From the NCBI RefSeq assembly GCF_030272615.1, contig NC_081415.1:506617373-506681372 (forward strand): DNA of 64,000 bases, given 5' to 3'. The translations under genes and the position numbers were made by a program. The DNA comes from Cryptomeria japonica (Eukaryota; Streptophyta; Pinopsida; Cupressales; Cupressaceae). Of the stretch, positions 24,401 through 36,400 are shown piece after piece. Numbering within the stretch: position 1 is the stretch's first letter; each line of letters begins with the position of its first letter. The notes below the pieces were generated by a model, which saw only the letters and a list, made by a program, of their open reading frames with translations, was not told the DNA's origin and ran no database searches.

Positions 24401-27400
24401 TTGATCATTCATCACTTTGTAGACAGAACAAGTAGACCTAAATTCTACCAGATATTTTAAAAAGATAGACCATATGTAAATACATCAGAAAGGTAAAAAC
24501 AATAATCACAAAAAGCAAACATGTATAATGTTGAATCCAGAGATATGAAAATGAAGGAAAAGATGCCATTGTATACATTAAGGTAAAAACAAATGATATA
24601 ATCCTATTAAAAAATCAGAAATGAAAATTTGTGTTTAGGATCTAAAATGATGATAAACTATATGTTTATGTCCCATTGAACATATAAAAATTGGCAAATA
24701 CATGTTAAAATTTTGTACCACATACACCATCCCTCATGCTTCACACTACATGTCATGTGATTTTTCTCTTCCCTTGTCAATAATTGACTTGCAAAATAAA
24801 TTTGATTGTCCAGCTTGTATATTGCAAAAATGTACACCCAGTAGTGTGCATGCCTGATCTACAAACCATTAGAGTTTTTTTGCTTCCATTAGTGGATTAT
24901 TCAAGAAGCTAATTAAATACAAAAAATTCATTTGGTATTCATACACTAACTCATTCAGTTGCAATTTTCTGCCTGAAATTTCATCATTCCTACTTAATCC
25001 CTTAAACCTAAGGCATCTTTAAATTGCTTCCAATGTTCATATTCTGCTCCAACTCCATTGATACAAGCCAATCCACAACTGTGCCTCTTAAGGTGGTCGA
25101 CAGCAACAGTAATAAATAATCTTTCTCAAAGATCACTTTACTTGGCATGCAATTCCACATAGGAGGATGTCATTGTTCTTGATCCAATAAAGTAAGTTTT
25201 TGTATTTCCTGCTTAGGTGGTTAATTCAAGTTTAAACTTCAAATCTCTACAGCCTCTCTACCAACCCCAAATGTTCATAGTATGTCTTAGTAAACTATGA
25301 TTCACAGTTACACTGCACGCATGCATTAACAAGAATGAGTAACAACCAATATGATTAAGACATACATATGGTACTAAGAAGCTCTCACAATAACTTTGAA
25401 CTATGATAGCAGCCACTGTGAGCCAATTTATACACCTTTTGTGTGACATATTGCAATGTCTCCGTATTTAAAGATATTCAACATGCAATTAATTATCGTC
25501 CGAAAATGCAAGAAATTCATATGCTAGAATTGGAGAACAAAAAGAATAATTAGAGCACACTTTGATTTTCTAAGCTACAAAGAACCTCATCAGTATATTC
25601 GCACTTGCATGTTGGTGAATGTTGCCTCTGAATTAATCACTCAATGTTGCCTCTGAATTAATCACTCCAAAACCATCTAGGGGTCTCACCTAAAGACAAC
25701 TTGACTCTAGCAATCCAAAAAATTCTACAAAGTTGTTTATAGACACCACAAACACTTTACAAGCAGATTAGACATCAGAGAATAGGGCAAGTGGGGTTCT
25801 ACAATCTGTGTTTTGCCAGTTCAAATTCCACGCATCAATGTTCAAATTTACAACAATTGAGATTGAACCTGTGGCACTCAAGATTGAAAAACGGGGTTTT
25901 GAGCACCTATTTTGATTCTGAGACAATCATCATAGCAAGGCCACTGAATTCTAGAGATAGTGAAACAATTCCATACATCACTAGCATCATCCTTTAGTCA
26001 TCAGTTTTAGAGCTAAGCCCTCCATCCTCTCATTTAATTATCACATTTACTTATTTCAATTATCAATCCTAGCTATATTTGTTTAAGTTTATTTGTGCTT
26101 TAATAGATTGTAGTTTATTTAATTGGCCTAGATAATTTCTGTGTTGGTATTTTGCCCAAAATTGTTGTTTATTTAATTGACCTAAATAACTTATGTGGTT
26201 GGTATAATACCCATTACAGAACTATAAAGCGATGTTATTGTATTGCACTCGTATTTACTAATTACCATTTTAATTAATTAAAAATTAGCTAATTAAAAAT
26301 TAGCTAATTAATAATTAGCCATCATCAAATTTGAAGTTCAAACAATCAACAAATGTCAAAAAAAATTGAACCTAGGTTTGGCAGATAATTGCTAGGATTA
26401 AGGTGCCATCAATCTTGTAAATCCTAAGTATTTAATTACTCCTAGCCATTGTTGAAAAACTTGGACTCAGCAAAAAGTCGGTTAACCCAAAAAATTTAAA
26501 AACTCGGGACTCAGCAAAAACTTGGCAAAAAATTTGCAATAACACAGCAAATTTATTGAACATTTGAAAATATATAATTTCTTAAAATATGCTTAAAAGC
26601 ACACATGTAAAGCGAATTTGTAGGACACTAAGTTACTGGTACGGGTACGGGTATGTGGGTACGGTACACCGGTACGGCAAAAAAAAATTGGGGTGGGGTC
26701 GGGGGGGGGGGGGTTGGGTACGTCCGTACAAAAAACTATAAAAATCATAAATACATATATGCAGCCTAAAAAGTAGAAACAAAAATTAAATTTAGAATCC
26801 TAAATATCATCCATATGCTAAACAAAACTTGGAACTATCATATAAATATAACAAATCTACTATAAGTCTAATTTGATATCCATTTATCAAAATTTGAAAT
26901 GTTATGATAGATATATCGAATTCATTGTTCATCGGTTCAACAATAAAACAGCACAATTAATAATCAGCATCATATGGGTCACTAAGAAGATCAAGATCAG
27001 CATCATCATTGACATTAAATGATGTAGCTAGATTAGTGGAGCCACATGCAGCCTCACTACCACTTGCACTAGCAGCAAATTGGCTATTGGGCTCCCCAGA
27101 AAGTAAAGATGGTGTGGCAACTGAAAAATCCAAATCAGTTCGCTCTGGATCTACATCCCACAACTTTGTGCCCCCTTCCTTGTACTCATTTTGTCTATGA
27201 GTAAGAAGGTGCAAGTTTGAATGAACATAAACTAGCTCTTCCGCCTTGCTGCCAATCAATTGCATTTCACTGAGAGGATAAAGGAGTATGTGCTCCAATT
27301 TCGCCCAGATGAAGAGGAACTGGCAACCTATTGAATAATTGACACAAAGTTAGAGGGCTATAATTGACAATATAAAATTAGAGAGCAGTAAAAATTAAGA

Positions 27401-30400
27401 AACTTACTGCGATAAAAGTTTGATTGCAAGAGTTTGAAGGTGTGGTGATGTATGGCCATTGATGTACCACCAAGCATGAGCATCCTTCTTAGACCTGTCA
27501 CGGAGAGCGGAAACACATTGACCATTGGAGGCTACAAACCAGCAAACTCACTTGTCATTAAATCCTCCATTTCAAAATCGGGGAAGAGTTTAGTAAGTGC
27601 TGTCCTACACCCTTCACTAACTTTTCAATCTCTATATGGTGGTACCCTTAATGGCTTAGCAAGCATTTCATCACTATAAAATTTGGGAGTCAATGCAAAT
27701 GCAAGAAGATGTAGTGGGGTGGTCATTTTGTTCCACCGCTCAACACAAATTGATTCTCTTTGAAGAAAGTTTCTTTGGGATCTTGCTCTTTTGCATTGAT
27801 GATGACTCTCATTTTCTCAATCATTGAGTCAAATGCCATCGTATACCTCTCCCAAACATGGGTGATCCATGTCAGTATAACGGATCATACTCATGATGGG
27901 CTCAATGAAACTCAGAAGATATTCCACTCGTTCCCACCAAGCATCATCTAGGATCATGTGCTTTACATTTGTTGCCCTTTCAGTATTGGATTGCCTCCAT
28001 AGGGACCAACTATGACTAATTACCATGCTAGCAAGTGGCTCCTGCACCTTCACAAGTAGCCTCAAGACAATTGTGTTGGATGCAAATCGAGTCTCAGCAA
28101 CCTATTCAAAAATTAAAAAACAAAGAAGACATGATCAAATTTAAAAAATAAGTTAGTGATTACTAAAGTGAAATGTAAATTTTAAAAATTGAAGTGTTTC
28201 AATTACCTTTAGCAACTCCAACTATGAAAATGATCAGAAAATGGCATGTGACATGCTATGGTTTGTGATGAACATTTGGATCTCTTTAGCCTCAACATAG
28301 ATTTGTTTGATCCAATGTATTTTCTTACCCAACATTTGTAGCATGAGGTTGAAAGAGTGGACAGCACAAGGTGTCCAATATATATGTTCAAACCGTGTCT
28401 AAATCAACATACCTGTAGCTCTACAATTCTTTGCATTGTCCGTTATTACTTGGACAACATTTTCAAGTCCCACATCCTGAATGCATTGTATAAGGATGTT
28501 AGCAATAAATTGTGCATCCTTCACCTGTCCCTCACAATCCACAGCTTTCAGAAACATTGCCCCTTTAGGGCACACTGCAATTACATTAATTAATGGCCGA
28601 TTTTTGGTATCCTTCCATCCATCAGAAATGGACACCCCTGTTTGTTTCCATGAATTTCTAATGGGAGCCAATGCATTGTCTATGTTTTTTACCTCCTTTG
28701 CTAGTAAGATGCTACGCACCTTCTCATAACCTAGCCCTGTGTGTACCCTTGTGGAGCCTCGTTTACCTTTCTCAACATATCCTGCCAATATGGTGATCGT
28801 ACCACATTAAATGACAAACCGTTTGCATATAGACATCTTCCAACGGATTGATCTACAATCTCTCTAGCATCAATCTTAAATGCTCTCTCTAATGGTCCCT
28901 TGCTTCTCTTCACAGTAACAGGTTCTTCTTCACCAATTTTGTCCAGGAATGGGTGGCTCTCTACCACGATATTAGGAAAATTACTATGAGATGGAGAAGT
29001 AGGGGGCCTCTTTGATCTAGTTCCTCTTCCTATCAACAAATGATATGATTTGAGGCACGAGCAACTCTTGCATCTGCTTCCTCTTGCTCTCTAATACATC
29101 CTGCTATTTGTTGAGGTGGTAACCCATTTTCATCCTTTCTTGGACATGGTTTGATTCCTTTTTAGGGAATGGCACAAAAATGGGCTTTGACACGACTGTA
29201 GGAGCTAGTATATTTCACATTACAAAAATTGCATATCCAATTAAATGTTCCACTTCCTTTTACTTCTATTATTTTTACATATTTCCTCAAAGGTGAATTT
29301 GGGTTAGTTTTGAAGGTCCATTGAGGAATAGAGCTAGCAGTCGTTGCCATTATGCTATTTACAATAAGTTAAAAAATAATTATTAAAATTTAATATAAAA
29401 TAATAAATTATAAATGTTAAATATTTAAAATTAATTTAAAATTTTGAAGTGAAAATGAAATTATTAATGATTATGAAAGTAAACATATAACAATATATTT
29501 ACAAACCTTTAAATTACAAAATAACTAAATATTCCTATTTAAATTTTTTAAATAATAATAATACAAATTAAAATGAAATAATTTAATTTAAATTAGTATT
29601 CTTATTATTTTAAATGGAAATATTTAATTATTTTATAATTTAAAAATTTGTAAATATATCATTAGAATACTGAATGTATAATAATATATGTTTACTTCAA
29701 AATTATTAATAATCTTATTTTTATTTTATATTAAATTTAGATATTTAACATTTATAAATTTAATTCATTAAAATTATATTTCAAAATTAAATTGCTAAAC
29801 AAACAAATAATTAAATAAACATAAAAACAACAATATAATAAACAAATAAAATAAACAAACAAATTAAAATAAAAATCTAAACTATAGTTGAAAAAAAAAT
29901 TGAAACCAAAACACAAATGAACGCCTACCTCAAACTAACTGTGTTGTGTCGTTCTACTCCTCCCCGTCGTTGTGTTTCTCCTACGTCGTCGTTCTCCTGC
30001 CCGTCGTGTTGCTACTGGATCCTGCGTTGTGCTGCTGCTAGGTCCTACATCGTCTTTTTACCTGCGTCGTCTTTTTAACTGCGTCGTCTTTTCCTACTTG
30101 CTACCCACTGCACACGATAAATGAAAAATGTAGGGTTTTAGCGTTTTGGCTTGTTTTTCATCTAAAATGGGGGAAAAACCTCGAAAAGTGTGCCTCACGT
30201 CAAAAAAACACGCGATGGAATCACCACGTCACTCTTGAGGCGTCGAGATTTGCGATGACAAACATGGAAGCGTTTCAAGAGCAAATTTAAGGAAACATGT
30301 CCAATTCCACAGGGATTCGAAGGCGATTCAAATTCAGAAACGCCTCGTACCTGGAATCGCCAAGAAATCTGGAAGATTCAGTAACTTAGGTAGGATATAT

Positions 30401-33400
30401 ATTATATACTGATTTCCACCATATATAAATCAAAGTTTGAGTTAAATACATATCAGCTATGTACACATGTTTATATTATAAGATTATTCTAAAAAAAAAT
30501 TTAAAATTTATTAGCAAGTCTTTAACTTTTGCAATAGTTGAAAAAACATGTTAAATTCAAGAGAAGCTGTGAGGGTATCAATTTCCAAAAAAGTTCAATG
30601 AAGGCTTAGAACATAGTTGATGAATAAATGAGAAGGTTTGAGGCTTTGAGCACAAAGAATGAGTTTTAAACCACATACAAACATTTTCGAGTCTTCAACA
30701 GAATATAGTAATGGCCAATGACTCGATGGAGACTAAACAAAATTGCTAATGGTTGATGGAGACTAAACAGACCTATCGTGCACTGCTGTTTGTCGCTCTT
30801 TCCTTCAGATTAGGTGCCAAACGTGGTCGACAATAACCAGAATCAGCTATACCTTTTTGAAAGTTGGGGTTTTTCCTAGCGAGCTTATAGACAATAACGT
30901 GTGATCTTCAGCAATTTTTTGAAAAAAATCGTGGCGAGTTAACAATTAAAATCGCTGCCAAGTGTTTTGATAATAATCAAACTCGGGACATACCTTTTCG
31001 AAAGGTGGGATTTTTTTCCCAGCGAGCTTATAGACAATAGCATGTGACCTTCTGCCAAGGGACATCCCCCTGCCGTCCCCAAAATTGCAAAAATTGTGGG
31101 AAACATCCCAGAAAGTTGGGTATGGCAGTGATTCTCAAAGGGGACATCCCCCCATCCCCAATATGGTTTGGGGACGTCCCTCCGTCCCCTAACCATCTCG
31201 GGGACGGCCCCTTTTTCCCAGCACATTTTTTTTAAAAAAAGACTCAAATGCTCAAAAAAAACATTTTTTAATTTTATTATAGGTCTGTAAAACTGAATTT
31301 TCACTAATATGACGGGTAAACATGTCTGAATCACTTCCAAAAGCACTTAGAAATAATGAGCAGCAGCCTGGTAATAAATTTTACAAACACTTAGAACTCG
31401 GTAGTGCGTCAAAAAGTAGTTGCAGGTCTGCAATATTGGACTTTTCACAATTATGAAAGGTAAACAGGTCTAAATCATAGCCAAAAGCACACAGAACTAT
31501 GAATAACAGCTTGGTATAGAATTTCACAAACACCCAAAATTTTGTAGTGCATAAAGAAGTGGTTGTAGGTCATAATAGAAATGGAAGACTATCAAAATAT
31601 CCTCCAGCCAAAAAGAAACAAAGAACTACATGCAAACAAGTGCTGGCATACGGACAATGTATTTTCAATTATGAATGCATATTGAGTATTGACAATGAAT
31701 TTTGAATTATGAATGAATATTGAGTATTGACAATGAATTTTGAACACAAATGTGGTATGTTAAGGTTCTACAATGTACATAAACCTGCTTTATCCATGTT
31801 TTCATATGAATATAATTTATATATACATGCTTTATCTATTTTTCATATGAACATTTAAAATTTCCCTATAATTTATATAGTCATCCCCCTGCCATCCCCA
31901 AAATTGGTAAAAAAATTTGCTGTCCTGGAAACTCATCCCACCGTCCCCTACCGTCCCCATCCTGGAAACTCGGGGTAACATAGGTTAAAATCGCTGCCAG
32001 GTGTTTTGACAAGTGACTTGGCTAGGGTTTTGTTGTGACGTTTTCACACATCGCCCCATTGCAAATGGGGACCCTTGTTTTTTGCTTTTTAGGGTTTGTT
32101 TTTTTTAGGTCTTTTAGGGTTTTGTCAGTTGGCTTTTGCATTTTTGAGTGTTGTCGAGGAGATCAATAGGATAGCAGGTCCTGCTGGAGTGAAGTCCTGA
32201 TCCTGAAATTTGGCTAAGTCTAAAAGTCCTGATCCTGAAATTTGGCTAAGTCTGGAATGTCCTGCTCCTGAATTTGACTAAGTCTGGAAACTGAAAAACC
32301 TCCAAAAACTAGATTTTGCAATATAACTCCTGGAGGTCTGAAACCACTCTCAAACATCCTGAAAGTATATATGGAATATAACTTATACTTAAATGTTATA
32401 TTCCATAAAAATTATCCTGATAGAGAGTTCAAAAAGTCAAATTTCGCTCTTGTCCTTCACTGAGGATCCAGAGCGAATTTCGCTCCTGTCCCTCTCCAAG
32501 GGACCAAGACGAAGCGCTCCTGTCCCTCACCAAGGGTCCAGGGCGAAAAGGCTTATTTGAGTCATTCCTTTCAAATTGAAACATCAAAGACACAATGAAG
32601 GACGAAATGAGCATGATAGAGCATCCAGACTTGACAATGAAATGATGAAGTTTTTTGCCTAGAAGGTCAAATTCGCTCCTGTCCCTCACTGAAGGACCAG
32701 AGCGCTTTTCTTTATATGCACAATTTTAGACCTTTTTTGGACATTAACTTTTATTCATAGCATGAAGTAAGGTGAAATCTTCCCTAGCAAAGGAAATTTG
32801 AGATGAAAATTGTAGTGATTTGGCCTTGAGGACAAAAATCGCTCCTATCCCTCACTGAAGGACCGGAGCTTGAATTCCGAATTTGCATTATCCTCGCAAG
32901 ATTTAAGTGATTTCGCGATTTGAAGAGGTCAAAAGAAGTATGTTTTGCCCGTTGAATATAACTTGAATAGGCCACAAAGGAGAGAATCAACCCAAGTTGC
33001 ACTAGGCGCTCCTGTTCCTCTCCAAGGGACCAGAGCGATTTTCTCACAAGACAAACTTTTGGCAAAAGAAAAGCAAGTTTTATGTTTGAAATGAATGAAA
33101 ACGGGCGTGATTTATCCATTGAATATAATTTGGGAGGCTAGCAAAACACAAGTAAGCTCATAGTTGCAAAATCGCTCCTGTCCCTCTCCAAGTGACCAGA
33201 GCGAAATCTTCAAAATGCCTAAGTGCCTAACATTTTGAAATGCTATTTCTTGTTGCCAGGACTCAAGATGAAGTGGGGAGTGATGTTCTACGTCTAGAAA
33301 GTAATTCGAGGTTGATATGATCATGAGTTTGTGCAATGAACCAAAAGTCGCTCCTGTCCCTCACCAAGGGACCAGGGCGAAAATGTCCTAAGGAACACTC

Positions 33401-36400
33401 CTTCCAAAGATCGAATAAATCAAACTCAAAGTTCCAAATGAAAATCCCATTTTGGACGTCCCGGAAGAGATTTTGAACGTGAAAGCAAGAAATACAAGGC
33501 CAAAATGAAAAGGCGCTCCTGTCCCTCTCCCAGCGACCAGAGCGAGGTTATTAACAAATTGATATTTTTACTATGCCTAAAAGCTAATGTCCTTCAAATC
33601 ACATTAAATGCCAATTTCGCTAAAACTCCAAAATATTTTAAAAATCAAATTGACATTTAATAAAAGCGCATAGCATTTAATAATTAATTTTGAGCCTTGG
33701 AAAATCGTTTTTTTTTTAATTATTAATTGAGGCATTTCGAAGTTAATTATTATTAAATTAAAATTAAAAGAGGAAGCACTTGAGGTATTATTTTTATTCA
33801 TTTTATCAAGTCGGCCTCTTCTTTTTTTAATTTTTTTTTTTTTTTTGCCTTTATTTGCAAGGTCGGCCTCATGGGTAAGTGGAAGGTGAGCGCTTTATAT
33901 ATTGGAGGTGTTTTTTTTCACAATTCAAATCATTCAATCATCCTTTCAAGTGCGAAATTGGAGAGCAATTTGAGGAGCGAAATCTTGAAGGCTATTGGAG
34001 AGGCGTATTTCTTGCTAGATTGGAGGATAATTTCCAGATTTTTGAAGACATTTGAAGGCGAATTTCCAGATCTTGAAGAGGCTAGTGGAAGATGGAGTTA
34101 TTTTCCAAGCTAAAGGGGGCGCATTTTGCTAAAGGGAGTCTTGATCTACATTTTGCCTAGCGAATTCTCCTATTTTTGCATCATTTTTTAGAATTAATTC
34201 CCAAGTGGAGGTATGGCGTAATCACCTTAGCACCATTTTTGAAGATTTAAATTTTGCTTTGAAAATCCTAAATTAGGAAATGATAACTCAAGATTTATCA
34301 TGAGGTTTCCTAAATTAAAATCTTGAATCTTCCTTTTAAAGTTTAATTTTTAGATTTCAAGATATATTATTAATTGTGAAATGTTGTGTAGGTATCAAGA
34401 TGGCGACTCCCAAGCTCGAAAGATCTACAAGTCGAAAGACTCTTCTCAAGGAAAATCAAGCCAGATCAAGGACGGTCTCATCAAGGACGATCAAGCTAGG
34501 ACAAGGGCAACCTCCTCCAGTCTAGCATTGACAAGGACGACCTTCTTCGATCCAGCATCATCAAGATAAGGGCGACCTCTTCCAATCCAGCATTCCAAGG
34601 CGAGGTACATCATCATCCTGCAAATCAAGGACACAAGAAGTCAGAGCAAAGGGTTCATTGAAGAAGCAGATAGTTCCAGATGAATTAATTAAAGCTAGCT
34701 TCTCAACAACATAAAGTTGAATATCTACCAAGTTACAAGTGTCGGACGAGGTGGCATCCTAGTCATCGCTCGTCCAGTCAGTGTGGTCCACCTCAGCATT
34801 TCCAGATTCAATGTACCTAACTCATGGAAGGTGGCACAAACTCCGATGTACCTACCCCAGCTATCCATTGGTGGAATTTTCTAGAGAGGACATGTGTCCA
34901 AGCAATACAATTTTATCATTGGTCAAGCATTAAATGTTATGTAATGGTTGTAACAAACCCTAATTAGGGTTTTCATTGTTGAATCTTGGCCATTGATCTC
35001 GAATTGATCTAAGCCATCGAATTGTATTGAGGGCACTATATAAGCCCTGGCATTTCATTTGTAAAGATAATTAGAAAGAGTTAGAATATAGTTGGAAGCA
35101 GTTAGAAGACAGATAGAGAGTAGTTAGAAGGTGATTAGCTAGTTGATAGAATAGCAATTAGAGTAGAGTAGAGAGAGAAGGCAAAGATTGTTGCCAAGAT
35201 GTTGTTGTAAAAGACTTGTAACTTCATTGAAAAAATGGTGAAATTTATGGGTCGGTTATGTTATCACTGTTTTAAAATTGGGTTCTTCTTTTCCCATAAT
35301 TGGCTATGGTTCATTAGAAAATTTTCGAATAGGGTATAGTCCCAAGTGCTTCAGTTTTATTCTAAACCAAGAGGGTTTAAGGGTTTTTTAAGTTTCAGAC
35401 CTTATCTTTTTATTTTAAACCCTCTGGTTTCTATTTTGCCGTTACTTTATTTCACTTAAGTATGGGTCGCGGGGTCATGGGAAGTGTCCCCCCTTGTTAT
35501 TAACCTAGGCGGTTACGTTGATTATTTGAAAAAATTTCGCCTTATATTATTTCGTTCTAAAGTGTCGGGCCCAGTAAACGTCGATCAATTTGAGAAAGGA
35601 TCCGACGGTTGGCGCTATTTCGCAAGGGTAAAATGCTTCCCCTTTAAGGCCGCGAAATAGCAAGAATGAATGTCAGCCGTCCATGTGTCATGACGGAGGA
35701 AGTAAAGGATGTGGCTGTCAAAAAAAAAGTGGGCCCCCCGTGGTTTTCTTCTGGCGTATTAAAAGGTAGCACGTGGCACAAGTCACCACCGTCAACGGGT
35801 CAGGATTAAAGGTTCAAAAGTGGGCCCCAAAGATGAGTCAGGTTGCAGGTGGAGATGACCTGGCAGGGACAGCTCTTAACAATTTATTGAGACCCCGTGG
35901 CTCCTTCCAGCAAATGACAGAATGACAAGTCAGATCCGAAAGTGACAAGGCGCCAGGTGTCCATTACATGTCCGTGGGCCCACCATTTCTGAGAGCCTTT
36001 TCGAAGAGTTTAAATGCTGATCAATTTGAAATATGATCTAATGGTCGACGCTATTTCGCAAGGGTAAAGTGATCACTTCTTAAGGCCGCGAAATAGCGAA
36101 AATGAATAAGGATCGTCAACGTGTCTTGATGACACGCGGTCTGAAAGGAAACTGTGGGTCCCTATAGTTCCTGCTTGACAAATGAGAAATTGACAAGTCA
36201 GCTCCGAAAGTGACAAGGCGCCATATGTCCGTGACGTGTCCGTGGGCCCACCATTTCTGAGAGCCTTTTCGAAGGGTTAAATACCGATCGACTGCAGAGA
36301 TGATCTGACGGTCGGCGCTATTTCGCAAGGGTAAAGTGCTCACCCTTTAAGGCCGCAAAATAGCGAGAATGAATGTCAGCCGTCCACGTGTCTTGATGAT

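Larger units (their letters stand above)
26628..30389 (-). mobile_element. hAT DNA transposon copy 2, in RLT intron 7
   Basis: Terminal inverted repeats are exact over 11 bp: CTAAGTTACTG at 26628-26638 and its complement CAGTAACTTAG at 30379-30389. The flanking 8-mers are GTAGGACA (26620-26627) and GTAGGATA (30390-30397), a hAT-size target duplication with one mismatch. The transposase pseudogene runs in the same direction as the host gene. The subterminal region near 26638-26678 repeats GGTACGG. A 3.76 kb element of this layout is a normal size for hAT. Confidence 0.92.

Noticed and set aside
32445-33544. Resemblance to a CRISPR array (regular repeats with spacers)
   Set aside because: Plant nuclear context; spacers of about 135 bp share sequence with each other, units are imperfect hairpins, and no cas genes are present.
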